Assembly: GCF_001428825.1 (NCBI RefSeq)
Contig: NZ_LMIT01000013.1
Span: 1 to 48,858, forward strand
Length of the DNA: 48,858 nucleotides
DNA from: Nocardioides sp. Root240
GTDB lineage: Bacteria > Actinomycetota > Actinomycetes > Propionibacteriales > Nocardioidaceae
Direction: 5' to 3'
A program made the translations under genes and the position numbers. Of this stretch, positions 36,277 through 44,330 are shown in pieces; within the stretch, counting starts at the first letter, position 1; each line of letters starts with the position of its first letter. A model generated the notes under the pieces. The model was not told the origin of the DNA, made no database searches, and saw nothing but the letters and a program-made list of their open reading frames with translations.

Positions 36277-36902
36277 TCAGGTTCCGTTCCAGTGGTGGGC
36301 GCGTAGAGCCCGTGCTTGGTGATGTACTGCACGACGCCGTCGGGCACGAGGTACCAGACGGGCTGGCCGGCCCGCTGCCGCTCGCGGCAGTCGGTGGACG
36401 AGATCGCCAACGCCGGCACCTCCACCATGGTCACACGGTCGTGCGGGATCTTCGCCAACGTCGCGGGGTCCATGTCGGCTCCCGGCCGCGTGCAGCCGAC
36501 GAAGTGGGCCAGGTCGAAGGCGTCCTCCGCGTCGTGCCAGCTGAAGATGTCGGTCAGTGCGTCGGCGCCGGTGATGAAGTACAGGTCGGCGTCCGGACGC
36601 TCGGCCCGGAGGTCGCGCAGCGTGTCGACGGTGTACGTCGGGCCCGACCGGTCGATGTCGACGCGGCTGACCGTGAACCGCGGGTTGGCGGCGGTCGCGA
36701 TGACCGTCATCAGGTAGCGGTGCTCGGCCGGCGACACGTCACGGTCGGCCTTCTGCCACGGTTGGCCGGTGGGCACGAAGATGACCTCGTCGAGGCCGAA
36801 CCAGCCCTGGACCTCCGAGGCGGCGACGAGGTGACCGTGGTGGATCGGGTCGAACGTGCCGCCCATCACCCCGATGCGGGTGCGGCCGTCGGCCCGTGAC
36901 AC
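36273..36902 (-). CDS. nadD: Nicotinate-nucleotide adenylyltransferase
   Basis: A 209-residue nucleotidyltransferase joining nicotinate mononucleotide and ATP into nicotinate adenine dinucleotide. GGTFDPIHHGHLVAASE is at about 14-30 and the ISSTDCRERQ motif lies near 175-184. The start is set at GTG 36902, five bases after the stop of the small membrane protein; the frame is open further upstream but that reads the other gene's region. Its product is the substrate of NadE encoded at 31.7 kb. Confidence 0.95.
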   Translation of the reverse strand: MSRADGRTRIGVMGGTFDPIHHGHLVAASEVQGWFGLDEVIFVPTGQPWQKADRDVSPAEHRYLMTVIATAANPRFTVSRVDIDRSGPTYTVDTLRDLRAERPDADLYFITGADALTDIFSWHDAEDAFDLAHFVGCTRPGADMDPATLAKIPHDRVTMVEVPALAISSTDCRERQRAGQPVWYLVPDGVVQYITKHGLYAPTTGTEPE

Positions 36903-36907
36903 GTCGG

Positions 36908-37072
36908 TCAGCTGTGCTCGCGGCCGCCGCCGAACCAGACGAGGCCGAGCAGCAGGAAGAGGAGGAAGGCCAGCACGCCACCACCGATGAACCACGGGTT
37001 CACGGCGGGCTCGCCGTGCTCCTCAGCGGCGCTGACGACGGCGAGGGCGGTGAGGCTGATCTGGCTGAGCAT
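36908..37072 (-). CDS. Small 54-residue membrane protein
   Basis: A 54-residue frame begins MLSQISLTALAVVSAAEEHG, has one membrane helix (about 27-47, PWFIGGGVLAFLLFLLLGLVWF) and ends GGGREHS. It has an ATG start six bases after TAGGAT, no ribosome-binding site, and a stop five bases before nadD. The clean start signal and helix make it credible. Function unknown; it probably leads the nadD-rsfS-phosphatase transcript. Confidence 0.65.
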   Translation of the reverse strand: MLSQISLTALAVVSAAEEHGEPAVNPWFIGGGVLAFLLFLLLGLVWFGGGREHS

Positions 37073-37078
37073 GGCCGG

Positions 37079-37084
37079 ATCCTA
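37079..37084 (-). promoter_or_regulatory. -10 element of the 54-residue gene and nadD operon
   Basis: TAGGAT on the minus strand is six bases before the ATG at 37072. Confidence 0.55.
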
Positions 37085-37085
37085 T

Positions 37086-37151
37086 CGGAGCGAGGCCGGA
37101 CCGCGACATGCGGCGTCGGCAGGCGGCGCGACATGCCCGAGCGGAGCGAGG
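37086..37151. repeat. Short nested direct repeats
   Basis: CGGAGCGAGG occurs at 37086-37095 and 37142-37151, and CGCGACATGC twice in between. Weak; possibly the remains of a repeat element between the 54-residue gene and the VTT-protein gene. Confidence 0.35.
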
Positions 37152-37160
37152 GCAGACAAC

Positions 37161-37622
37161 TCAGTGGACGGCGAAGTCGACGCCCAGGAACAACAGCGTG
37201 AAACGGATCGAACGACCGACGAAGACGGTCGGGATGAACGCCCACAGCGGCATCTTCAGGATGCCGCCGATGGCCGCCATGGCGAGCAGCGGCGGGATGC
37301 CGGCGGAGGCGGCGACGAACATGACCGCGACGGCGTACCAGGGGCGGCCCTGCATGCGGCCCATCCACTTGTCGTACGACGCCTTGATCTTGGGTCCCGA
37401 GAGCTTCTTCTGGGCCCACGTCGACTCCGAGCCGCGCCGGGCGGCCTCGTAGACGATCACCTTGCCGACGGTGGCGCCGGCGCCGGCGGCGATGCCGAGC
37501 GAGATCGCGGCCGCCGTACCGCCCTCGGCGGCGCCGGCGCCGAGGATGTAGACCTCGATCGGGAGGAACGGGAGCAGGGCGGACGCGATGCTGAAGGCGA
37601 ACGTCGTCAGCCACAGGATCAT
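37161..37622 (-). CDS. VTT/DedA-like membrane protein
   Basis: A 153-residue protein with about four hydrophobic segments. MILWLTTFAFSIASALLPFLPIEVYILGAGA, the glycine-rich AAGAGATVGKVIVYEAARRG and VAASAGIPPLLAMAAIGGILKMPLWAFIPTVFVGRSIRFTLLF resemble short VTT/DedA-type (YqaA-like) proteins, some of which flip phospholipids or undecaprenyl phosphate. The ATG at 37622 overlaps the stop of the upstream phosphatidyltransferase gene (ATGA), a functional hint to a lipid role. Confidence 0.75.
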   Translation of the reverse strand: MILWLTTFAFSIASALLPFLPIEVYILGAGAAEGGTAAAISLGIAAGAGATVGKVIVYEAARRGSESTWAQKKLSGPKIKASYDKWMGRMQGRPWYAVAVMFVAASAGIPPLLAMAAIGGILKMPLWAFIPTVFVGRSIRFTLLFLGVDFAVH

Positions 37623-38266
37623 GCCGCGGCAGCCTCACGCTCGGGGACCGGCAGTCCCAGCTTCAGCAGCCAGCCGAGCGACACGCACTTCAGGACCAGC
37701 AGGCCCACCGCGATGATCGTCCCGAGCCAGACCCACCCGGTCGCCAACAGGATCACGGCGAAGGCACCGGAGTTGGCGGCCTTGCCGACGCGCGACCAGT
37801 TCCAGAGGTAGATCCGGCGGTCGATCACGTGGAAGTAGTTGGGGCTGCGGATCGGCCAGGCGAGGAAGGCCAGCGAGAGGTACATGTCGATGACCATGAA
37901 CTCGAACAGGTAGATCGCGATCGGGATGCCGATCCAGGTCATCGGCTCGTCGCTGATCCAGCCGCCGGGCTGCAGCCAGACCAGACCGACGTAGAGCGCT
38001 CCGCAGCTGAGCCGGTCGCACATCATGTCGACGACCGCGCCCATCCGGGTCTCGCAGTCGCGCCAGCGCGCCCACTCCCCGTCGATGCTGTCGCCGACCC
38101 AGTAGGTCACCAGGCCGATGACGATCCAGGTCAGGCTGCTGTCGTACGCCGCCCAGACCGCGATCGCGAGGGTGATGACCGTCCGGACGAAGGTGATGAT
38201 GGTGGCCCCGGTGAAGAGCCGTTCGACGGAGGGATCGGCGTAGATCCGGTCCGGGGAGCCTGCCAT
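37619..38266 (-). CDS. CDP-alcohol phosphatidyltransferase family protein
   Basis: A 215-residue membrane enzyme that links an alcohol to CDP-diacylglycerol with release of CMP. The signature DG(x)2AR(x)8G(x)3D(x)3D is complete: DGEWAR, then Gly in RMGAVVD and Asp in MMCDRL, near residues 66-93. Hydrophobic helices surround it. Whether the acceptor is glycerol phosphate, inositol phosphate or another alcohol is not clear from the sequence. The ATG at 38266 follows TAGGTT by seven bases; the upstream in-frame ATG adds 14 basic residues. It is coupled to the VTT gene. Confidence 0.88.
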   Translation of the reverse strand: MAGSPDRIYADPSVERLFTGATIITFVRTVITLAIAVWAAYDSSLTWIVIGLVTYWVGDSIDGEWARWRDCETRMGAVVDMMCDRLSCGALYVGLVWLQPGGWISDEPMTWIGIPIAIYLFEFMVIDMYLSLAFLAWPIRSPNYFHVIDRRIYLWNWSRVGKAANSGAFAVILLATGWVWLGTIIAVGLLVLKCVSLGWLLKLGLPVPEREAAAA

Positions 38267-38273
38267 GCCGCGA

Positions 38274-38279
38274 AACCTA
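38274..38279 (-). promoter_or_regulatory. -10 element of the phosphatidyltransferase gene
   Basis: TAGGTT on the minus strand is seven bases before the ATG at 38266. Confidence 0.45.
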
Positions 38280-38354
38280 CCGCGCGGCCCGAAGCGTCTC
38301 GACGACACTCCCCCGGGATCACCGCACCTTCACCCTCCGTCCACCTGCCCGCCC

Positions 38355-38360
38355 TAGCCT
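38355..38360 (+). promoter_or_regulatory. -10 element of the DMT gene
   Basis: TAGCCT is six bases before the GTG at 38367. Confidence 0.5.
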
Positions 38361-38366
38361 CGCGGC

Positions 38367-39278
38367 GTGATCTGGCTGGCCGTCCTGTTCGCCCTGGCGA
38401 GCGCCGCGACGACCGCCGTCTCCACCTCCACGCAGCACCTCGCCGCGTCCCGCGCACCGCTGGTCGCCGTGCTGCTCGCGGTCACGCTGGGGCCGGTCGG
38501 GTTCGGCTTCCACGTCCTCGCCCTCGACCACGGGCCCATCGGGCTGGTGCAGCCGATCGCGATCCTGGGCATCGTGCTCGCCGTACCGCTGCGGGCGCTG
38601 CTGGTCCGGACCCGGCCGGACCGGTCCGAGCTGGTCGCGGTCGCCGTCACCGGGCTGGCGATCGCCGCGCTGCTGCTCGCGACCGACGCGCGGGAGGCCG
38701 CGCAGGCCCCGGACCGCGGCGTGCTGCTCGCCTCCGTCGGCGCCCTCGCGCTCGTCGCGGTGCTGCTGGTCGCGGTTGCGGCCGGTGTGCCGCACCCGAC
38801 CGGGCGGGCGTTCCTCCTCGGCAGCGCCTCGGGCATCCTCTTCGGCCTGATGTCGGTGCTGATCGAGGCCGACCAGCTGCGCTGGGCACTCGTCGCCTGC
38901 GGCGTCAGCGGGGTCGCGGTCAACCAGCTGGCCTACCGCGCGGCGCGGCTGTCGGCCTCGATGCCCGTGCTCAACGTGGTCAACTGCCTGCTCACACTGG
39001 GCTTCGCGCACCTGCTGCTCGGCGAGGTGCCCCACCACGACGGCCCGTCGGTCACGGCCTCGGCGGCCGCGATCGCCGCGATGGCGTGGGGGTTGTGGCG
39101 ACTGGCGTCAGCGGACGTGGCCGTCGCCGATGACGACGTACTTGGTGGAGGTCATCTCGGGCAGGCCCATCGGGCCGCGAGCGTGCAGCTTCTGGGTGCT
39201 GATGCCGATCTCGGCACCGAAGCCGAACTCGCCACCGTCGGTGAACCGCGTGGAGGCGTTCACCAGCACGGCGGCTGA
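38367..39278 (+). CDS. DMT-type membrane transporter
   Basis: A 303-residue drug/metabolite transporter-like protein of eight to ten helices (MIWLAVLFALASAATTAVST, GPIGLVQPIAILGIVLAVPLRALL, MPVLNVVNCLLTLGFAHLLLGEVP). Substrate is unknown. The GTG at 38367 follows TAGCCT by six bases. The last hydrophobic segment ends near residue 247 (AMAWGLWRLAS). The remaining 56 or so residues are hydrophilic and lie antisense to the end of proA, where no in-frame stop occurs until 39278. They may be translated, but look like read-through of antisense proA sequence. Confidence 0.82.
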   Translation: MIWLAVLFALASAATTAVSTSTQHLAASRAPLVAVLLAVTLGPVGFGFHVLALDHGPIGLVQPIAILGIVLAVPLRALLVRTRPDRSELVAVAVTGLAIAALLLATDAREAAQAPDRGVLLASVGALALVAVLLVAVAAGVPHPTGRAFLLGSASGILFGLMSVLIEADQLRWALVACGVSGVAVNQLAYRAARLSASMPVLNVVNCLLTLGFAHLLLGEVPHHDGPSVTASAAAIAAMAWGLWRLASADVAVADDDVLGGGHLGQAHRAASVQLLGADADLGTEAELATVGEPRGGVHQHGG

Positions 39279-40358
39279 GTCGACCTCGGCCACGAACCGG
39301 CGGGCGGCACCCTGGTCCTCGGTCACGATCGCGTCGGTGTGCCCGCTCGACCAGGTGCGGATGTGCTCGAGCGCCGCGTCCAGGTCCGGTACGACGCGCG
39401 CGGCGATGTCGAGCGAGAGGTACTCGGTGCCCCAGTCCTCGTCGGTGGCTGCGACCACGCCGTCGTAGCCGCCGAACGCCTCGTCGCCGTGGATGGTCAC
39501 CTCGGCGGCCTGCAGGGCCGCGACGACGCGCGGCAGGAACTCGTCGGCGACGTCGGCGTGCACGAGCAGCGACTCGGCGGCGTTGCACACGCTGGTCCGG
39601 TGGGTCTTGGCGTTGAGCACCAGCGGCAGCGCCTTGTCGAGGTCGGCCGCCCGGTCGACGTAGACGTGGCAGTTGCCGACGCCCGTCTCGATGACCGGCA
39701 CCGTCGAGTCGTTGACGACCGACTGGATCAGGCCGGCACCACCGCGCGGGATGAGCACGTCGACGAGGCCGCGCGCCCGCATCAGCGCCTTGACGCTGTC
39801 GTGGGAGTCACCGGGGACCAGCTGGACCACGTCGGCGGCGAGGCCGGAGGCGGCGATCGCGTCGCGCAGGACGGCGACGATGGCCGCGTTGCTGGAGCGG
39901 GCCGAGGAGCTGCCGCGCAGCAGCACGGCGTTGCCGGACTTGAGGCAGATCCCGGCGGCGTCGGCGGTGACATTGGGCCGCGCCTCGTAGATCATCCCGA
40001 CGACACCGAAGGGCACCCGGACCTGGCGCAGCTCGAGGCCGTTGGCGAGCACGCCGCCGCGGACCACCTCCCCCACCGGGTCGGCGAGGCCGGCGACGTC
40101 GCGCAGGCCCTGGGCCATGCCGGCGAGCCGGTCGTCGGTCAGGCGCAGCCGGTCGATGATGTTGGGCGGGGTGCCGTCGGCCTCGGCGCGGGCGACGTCC
40201 TCGGCGTTGGCGGCGAGCAGCTCCGGCGCGCGGGCGAGCAGCGCCTCGGCCATCGCCTCGAGCGTGGCGTCCTTCTGCGCCCGCGTCGCGAGGGCCAGCC
40301 CACGACTGGCGACCCGCGCCCGCTGGGCGACCTCACGTACGGCGACCTCGGCACTCAT
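39108..40358 (-). CDS. proA: Glutamate-5-semialdehyde dehydrogenase (gamma-glutamyl phosphate reductase)
   Basis: A 416-residue enzyme of proline synthesis that reduces gamma-glutamyl phosphate with NADPH. The active cysteine is in THRTSVCNAAESLLVH, and VPFGVVGMIYEARPNVTADAAGICLKSGNAVLLRGSS is the family signature. The ATG at 40358 follows TATCCT by seven bases with no ribosome-binding site, so a leaderless start is likely. The expected proB partner is not in the window. The C-terminal 171 bases overlap the end of the convergent DMT gene. Confidence 0.96.
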   Translation of the reverse strand: MSAEVAVREVAQRARVASRGLALATRAQKDATLEAMAEALLARAPELLAANAEDVARAEADGTPPNIIDRLRLTDDRLAGMAQGLRDVAGLADPVGEVVRGGVLANGLELRQVRVPFGVVGMIYEARPNVTADAAGICLKSGNAVLLRGSSSARSSNAAIVAVLRDAIAASGLAADVVQLVPGDSHDSVKALMRARGLVDVLIPRGGAGLIQSVVNDSTVPVIETGVGNCHVYVDRAADLDKALPLVLNAKTHRTSVCNAAESLLVHADVADEFLPRVVAALQAAEVTIHGDEAFGGYDGVVAATDEDWGTEYLSLDIAARVVPDLDAALEHIRTWSSGHTDAIVTEDQGAARRFVAEVDSAAVLVNASTRFTDGGEFGFGAEIGISTQKLHARGPMGLPEMTSTKYVVIGDGHVR

Positions 40359-40365
40359 GTGCCCA

Positions 40366-40371
40366 AGGATA
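40366..40371 (-). promoter_or_regulatory. -10 element of proA
   Basis: TATCCT on the minus strand is seven bases before the ATG. Confidence 0.5.
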
Positions 40372-40411
40372 GGGCGGTTCCGGGGCCGGCCGGGACCGTG
40401 CTCAGCCCGGC

Positions 40412-41683
40412 TCAGGCGCAGGGACGCCGGGTCGGCCGGACACCCGGGCGGTGGGTGGCGTCCCGGTCGGACCACATCCGCCACCACTGCTCGACGTAGG
40501 CGCGGGCGACCCGGGCGTCGTTCAGCTCGAAGGTCACCTCGTCGCTGCTGGTCCCGGGCGGCGACCAGTTCTCGGAGCCGGTCCACACCGCACGGGCACC
40601 CCGTCCGCGGAACAGGCCGTTGACGGTGACGTACTTGAGGTGGGAGTAGCAGCGCGAGCCGATCACCGTCCGGTCCCCGCTGGTCGCCGGCTTCTCGCCC
40701 CAGTCCCAGTCGGCCACTCGGACGGGGATCCCGGCGTTGCGCAGGATCCGCACGACGGGCGCACTGACGACCGAGCCGATGACGTAGACGCGGCATCCCT
40801 CCCGCTGCATCGAGGCCAGCTCGCCGGCCAGCCGCTCACCGCGGGTGGCGTACCAGGCGTACATGTTCACGCGCACCACGGTGCGCCCGCCGACGCCGAA
40901 GCCCGCGGGCGCGCGGCAGCCGACCTGCCGAAGCCGGCGCAGCTGCGGGTCCGTGGTGGCCAGCCGCGTGCGGGTGACCGAGGAGACGACGGGGCGCTGG
41001 AAGTCCGCGCTCACGCCGTCGGTCTGGTAGGTCACGTAGCGCGGCGACACCGGCCGGTCCCTCTTGAGCTGGTCGAAGATCGCGACCCAGGTCGCGAAGA
41101 GGGTTTCGTCGCCGTAGACCGTGATCGCGTCGTTCCACTGTCCGTTGGCCGCGGCCCGCCCCAGGTTGCTGGAGCTGCTGATCACCACCGAGCGGGCGCC
41201 GCCGGCCTGGGTGAATGAGTAGATCTTCATGTGCAGGTTGCCGGTGCTGCTGCCGTTGCGGCACGCCGCCCTGCAGATCACCAGGAAGCTGCCGCGGGAC
41301 GGGTTCGCGCCGAGCCGGTGCTGCAACCGCCGGATCACGGGGTTGACCAGGTTGTCGTTGACGACGATCTGCACCCGGACCCCGCGCGCCCGCGCCTGGA
41401 GCAGGAGGTCGGCGGTGTCGACCCGGTCGATGTTGTAGGTCGCGAGACGGATCGTGGCCCCGGCCGGGGTGTGGCGGATCGCCTCGTGCACACGCGCGAT
41501 CACCCGCCTGCGCGCCGTGGCGACGCCGGTCGGGTCGTTGAACACCGGCCTCGTGTCGGGCAGCCACGGGGCCGCCGTCGTACGCCCGACGGCGGGCGGC
41601 GCGGCCTCCCCGGGGACGACCACGGACACCAGCAGCACCATCACGACCGTCGCCGACCAACGGAGAATCCTCGACCCGAGCAC
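40412..41683 (-). CDS. Secreted phospholipase D-like protein
   Basis: A 423-residue PLD-fold protein. The N-terminus has a signal-peptide-like segment (RILRWSATVVMVLLVSVVVPGEAA). Two HxK motifs are visible: LHMKIYSF, followed by SVVISSSSNLG, and SHLKYVTVN, followed by AVWTGSENW; the acidic residue of HxKxxxxD is not obvious in either. It could hydrolyse phosphodiesters at the cell surface. The GTG at 41683 is used, with TACATT six bases upstream and TTGAGT 18 bases before that. It is divergent from the lysyl-oxidase-like gene. Confidence 0.85.
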   Translation of the reverse strand: MLGSRILRWSATVVMVLLVSVVVPGEAAPPAVGRTTAAPWLPDTRPVFNDPTGVATARRRVIARVHEAIRHTPAGATIRLATYNIDRVDTADLLLQARARGVRVQIVVNDNLVNPVIRRLQHRLGANPSRGSFLVICRAACRNGSSTGNLHMKIYSFTQAGGARSVVISSSSNLGRAAANGQWNDAITVYGDETLFATWVAIFDQLKRDRPVSPRYVTYQTDGVSADFQRPVVSSVTRTRLATTDPQLRRLRQVGCRAPAGFGVGGRTVVRVNMYAWYATRGERLAGELASMQREGCRVYVIGSVVSAPVVRILRNAGIPVRVADWDWGEKPATSGDRTVIGSRCYSHLKYVTVNGLFRGRGARAVWTGSENWSPPGTSSDEVTFELNDARVARAYVEQWWRMWSDRDATHRPGVRPTRRPCA

Positions 41684-41689
41684 CCAATG

Positions 41690-41719
41690 AATGTATATCG
41701 GTCTACTTACTTGACTCAA
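41690..41719 (-). promoter_or_regulatory. Promoter of the PLD-like gene
   Basis: TTGAGT (41714-41719) and TACATT (41690-41695) on the minus strand are separated by 18 bases and the -10 ends six bases before the GTG. The -35 overlaps the palindrome TTGACTCAA. Confidence 0.6.
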
Positions 41720-41795
41720 CTCGGGCGCAACCGAACGGGCGTTCCGCGCGTCTGGAGGACCGGGGGAACCAGAACCCACCTCAGGAGGAAACCCA

Positions 41796-43271
41796 GTGAA
41801 GCTGCGTCTCGGCGTGACCGCCACCGCTCTCGCGACCACGGCACTCACCGCGCTCACGGCAGTGTCCGCACCATCGGCCCGGACCGCGGAACCGCCGCCG
41901 GCCGGGCCACCGATCTCGTTGACCGGCCCGGCCTCCGTCACGGTGGAGTCCTACGACGGCTCCCTCTACGGCGACATCGGGCTGAACCTGCTCGCCCACG
42001 ACCGGGCGTTCGAGGTCCGCTCGTACCGGACGAGGTGGAGCAACCCGATCGAGACCTACTGGCAGTCGCCCGACGGCCCGGTCATGATCCCGGCCGGCGC
42101 GAACGACCGGTGGGAGGCGCTCGACAACTTCCTCGTGGTCGACTTCAAGCGCCCCAGCGACGGCACCCTGGTCCGGACACGGACCCTCGACGTCTGCCTC
42201 AACCAGTGGAACACCCAGCGGACCGCTCCGGACGCCCCGCTCCGCTCGCCGTACCCGACCGGGTGCCCCGGCAGCCCGTTCACCCTCGGCTCCGTTCAGG
42301 GCATCCAGCGCGACTGGGTCAGCAACGTGGACGTCAGCGGCACCGGCCCGGCGCTCCGCCTCCCCGTCGGCCGGTACGACGTGGTGGCCCGGATCGCGAG
42401 CCGCTACGTCACCGCACTCGGGATGGACCCGGCCGACGCCCGTCGCACCTATCGCCTCGTCGTCAAGAAGGGGGTCGACGGCGGGTACGAGAAGCGCACC
42501 ACCCCCACCGGTACGACGGAGCGGCTGCGGGCCGCCACGAGGCCCAGCACGGCCCGGGCGGGCGCGCCCGGCGACGCCCTCCCCGACCTGCGCTCGCTGC
42601 CGGCGTCCGGCCTGCAGCTCTCGGAGGACAAGCGGTACCTGCGCTTTTCCGCGACCGTGTGGAACGGCGGCGACGGCCCGATGGTCGTCGACGGCTTCCG
42701 CCGCGGCACCCAGGACGTGATGGACGCCTACCAGTACTTCATCGACTCCGACGGCAACCAGACCGGCTACCAGCAGGTCGGGACGATGATCTGGCACACC
42801 GCGCCGACCCACAACCACTGGCACTTCAAGGACTTCGCGAAGTACTCCCTGCTGCGCGAGGACCTCTCGCAGGTCGTGGTCTCGCGCAAGGAGTCGTTCT
42901 GCCTCGCCAACACCGACGCCGTCGACTACACGGTGCCGGGCGCGGACTGGCAGCCGGAGAACACCGACCTGCACACGTCGTGCGGCGACCGCAGCTCGAT
43001 CTCGTTGCGCGAGGTGCTCTCCTCCGGCTCCGGCGACACCTACGCGCAGTTCCGCGCCGGCCAGGCCTTCCGGATCGACAACCTCCCCAACGGCTTCTAC
43101 TACATCGCCGTCGAGGCCAACCCGAACCGCAACCTGGTCGAGTCCAGCACCACCAACAACCGGGCGCTGCGCAAGATCCGGCTCAGCGGCTCGCTCGCCA
43201 ACCGCAAGGTGAGCTTCTACCGCGTCGGGCTCGTCGACGACCACGGGTACGGGGTCGAGGAGGAGCACTGA
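41796..43271 (+). CDS. Secreted lysyl-oxidase-like protein
   Basis: A 491-residue exported protein. A signal peptide (MKLRLGVTATALATTALTALTAVSAPS) is followed by an N-terminal domain of about 230 residues and a C-terminal lysyl oxidase-type domain. Its copper site is visible in MIWHTAPTHNHWHFKDFAKYSLL (about 328-350), together with SFCLANTDAVDY and ASNPNR-like VEANPNRNLVESSTTNNRA. Lysyl oxidases oxidise lysine amino groups in proteins using copper and a quinone cofactor; the bacterial role is poorly known. The GTG at 41796 has AGGAGG seven bases upstream. A long hairpin follows its stop. Confidence 0.85.
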   Translation: MKLRLGVTATALATTALTALTAVSAPSARTAEPPPAGPPISLTGPASVTVESYDGSLYGDIGLNLLAHDRAFEVRSYRTRWSNPIETYWQSPDGPVMIPAGANDRWEALDNFLVVDFKRPSDGTLVRTRTLDVCLNQWNTQRTAPDAPLRSPYPTGCPGSPFTLGSVQGIQRDWVSNVDVSGTGPALRLPVGRYDVVARIASRYVTALGMDPADARRTYRLVVKKGVDGGYEKRTTPTGTTERLRAATRPSTARAGAPGDALPDLRSLPASGLQLSEDKRYLRFSATVWNGGDGPMVVDGFRRGTQDVMDAYQYFIDSDGNQTGYQQVGTMIWHTAPTHNHWHFKDFAKYSLLREDLSQVVVSRKESFCLANTDAVDYTVPGADWQPENTDLHTSCGDRSSISLREVLSSGSGDTYAQFRAGQAFRIDNLPNGFYYIAVEANPNRNLVESSTTNNRALRKIRLSGSLANRKVSFYRVGLVDDHGYGVEEEH

Positions 43272-43286
43272 TCCTCGGCCGGAACG

Positions 43287-43326
43287 GCGAACGCCGCGGT
43301 GACCGTGAGGTCACCGCGGCGTTCGC
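43287..43326. terminator. Bidirectional terminator
   Basis: Perfect 18-base arms GCGAACGCCGCGGTGACC and its complement enclose GTGA. It lies between the convergent lysyl-oxidase-like gene and etfA, and probably ends both. Confidence 0.85.
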
Positions 43327-43343
43327 GTCGTACGGGGAGCTTC

Positions 43344-44306
43344 TCAGCCCTTGCGCTTCTCGATCTCCGCGGTCGCGGCCGGGAGGACCGAGTGCAGGTC
43401 GCCGACGACGCCGAAGTCCACGAGCTCGAAGATCGGGGCCTCCTCGTCCTTGTTGACGGCGACGATCGTCTTCGAGGTCTGCATGCCGGCGCGGTGCTGG
43501 ATCGCACCGGAGATGCCGTTGGCGACGTAGAGCTGCGGCGAGACGACCTTGCCGGTCTGGCCGACCTGGAAGGTGTGCGGCTTCCAGCCGGAGTCGACGG
43601 CGGCACGCGAGGCGCCGACGGCCGCGCCGAGCGCGTCCGCGAGACCCTCGACCGCGGTGAAGTCACCGCCGGTGCCACGACCACCGGAGACCACGATGGC
43701 GGCCTCGGTGAGCTCGGGGCGGCCGGTGGCCTGGCGCGGCTGCGACGCCACGATCTGTGCGGTCTTGGCGGCGTCGGAGATCGACGCGGCGAACTCCTCG
43801 ACGGCACCGGCGCCGGCACCCTCCTCGGGCGCGGCGGCGTTGGGCTTGACCGCGATGATCGGCGTGCCCTTGACGACCTTGGCGTCGACGGTGAAGTTGC
43901 CGGCGAAGACCGACTGCGTGGTGACGATGTCGTCACCGTTCACCTGGACGTCGACGGCGTCGGTGATCAGGCCCGAGGAGAGCTTGATCGCGAGGCGGCC
44001 GGCGATCTCCTTGCCCTCGGCCGAGGCCGGGATCAGGATCGCGGCGGGCGAGGCCTTCTCGGCGAGCTGCTGGAGCACCTCGGCCTTGGGGGCCACGAGG
44101 TAGCCCTTGATCTCGGCGTCGTCGACGACGTAGACCTTGTCGGCGCCGTAGGCCTTGACCGCGTCGGCGACGGCGGCGGACTTGTCGGCACCGCCGATGA
44201 AGACAGCGGACGGCGAGCCGATGCGCTTGGCGATGGCCAGCAGCTCGTAGGTGGGCTTGCGGACCGCGCCGTCGACGTGGTCGACCAGAACGAGAACTTC
44301 AGACAT
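43344..44306 (-). CDS. etfA: Electron transfer flavoprotein, alpha subunit
   Basis: A 320-residue FAD-binding subunit that passes electrons from acyl-CoA dehydrogenases towards the membrane quinone pool. The C-terminal FAD signature is complete: VSGGRGTGGDF, GASRAAVDSGWKPHTFQVGQTGKVVSPQLYVANGISGAIQHRAGM and VAVNKDEEAPIFELVDFGVVGDLHSVLPA. The ATG at 44306 lies 24 bases after the etfB stop. It ends at the strong hairpin shared with the convergent gene. Confidence 0.96.
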   Translation of the reverse strand: MSEVLVLVDHVDGAVRKPTYELLAIAKRIGSPSAVFIGGADKSAAVADAVKAYGADKVYVVDDAEIKGYLVAPKAEVLQQLAEKASPAAILIPASAEGKEIAGRLAIKLSSGLITDAVDVQVNGDDIVTTQSVFAGNFTVDAKVVKGTPIIAVKPNAAAPEEGAGAGAVEEFAASISDAAKTAQIVASQPRQATGRPELTEAAIVVSGGRGTGGDFTAVEGLADALGAAVGASRAAVDSGWKPHTFQVGQTGKVVSPQLYVANGISGAIQHRAGMQTSKTIVAVNKDEEAPIFELVDFGVVGDLHSVLPAATAEIEKRKG

Positions 44307-44330
44307 GACTATTCGATCCCTTCTGGCTTC

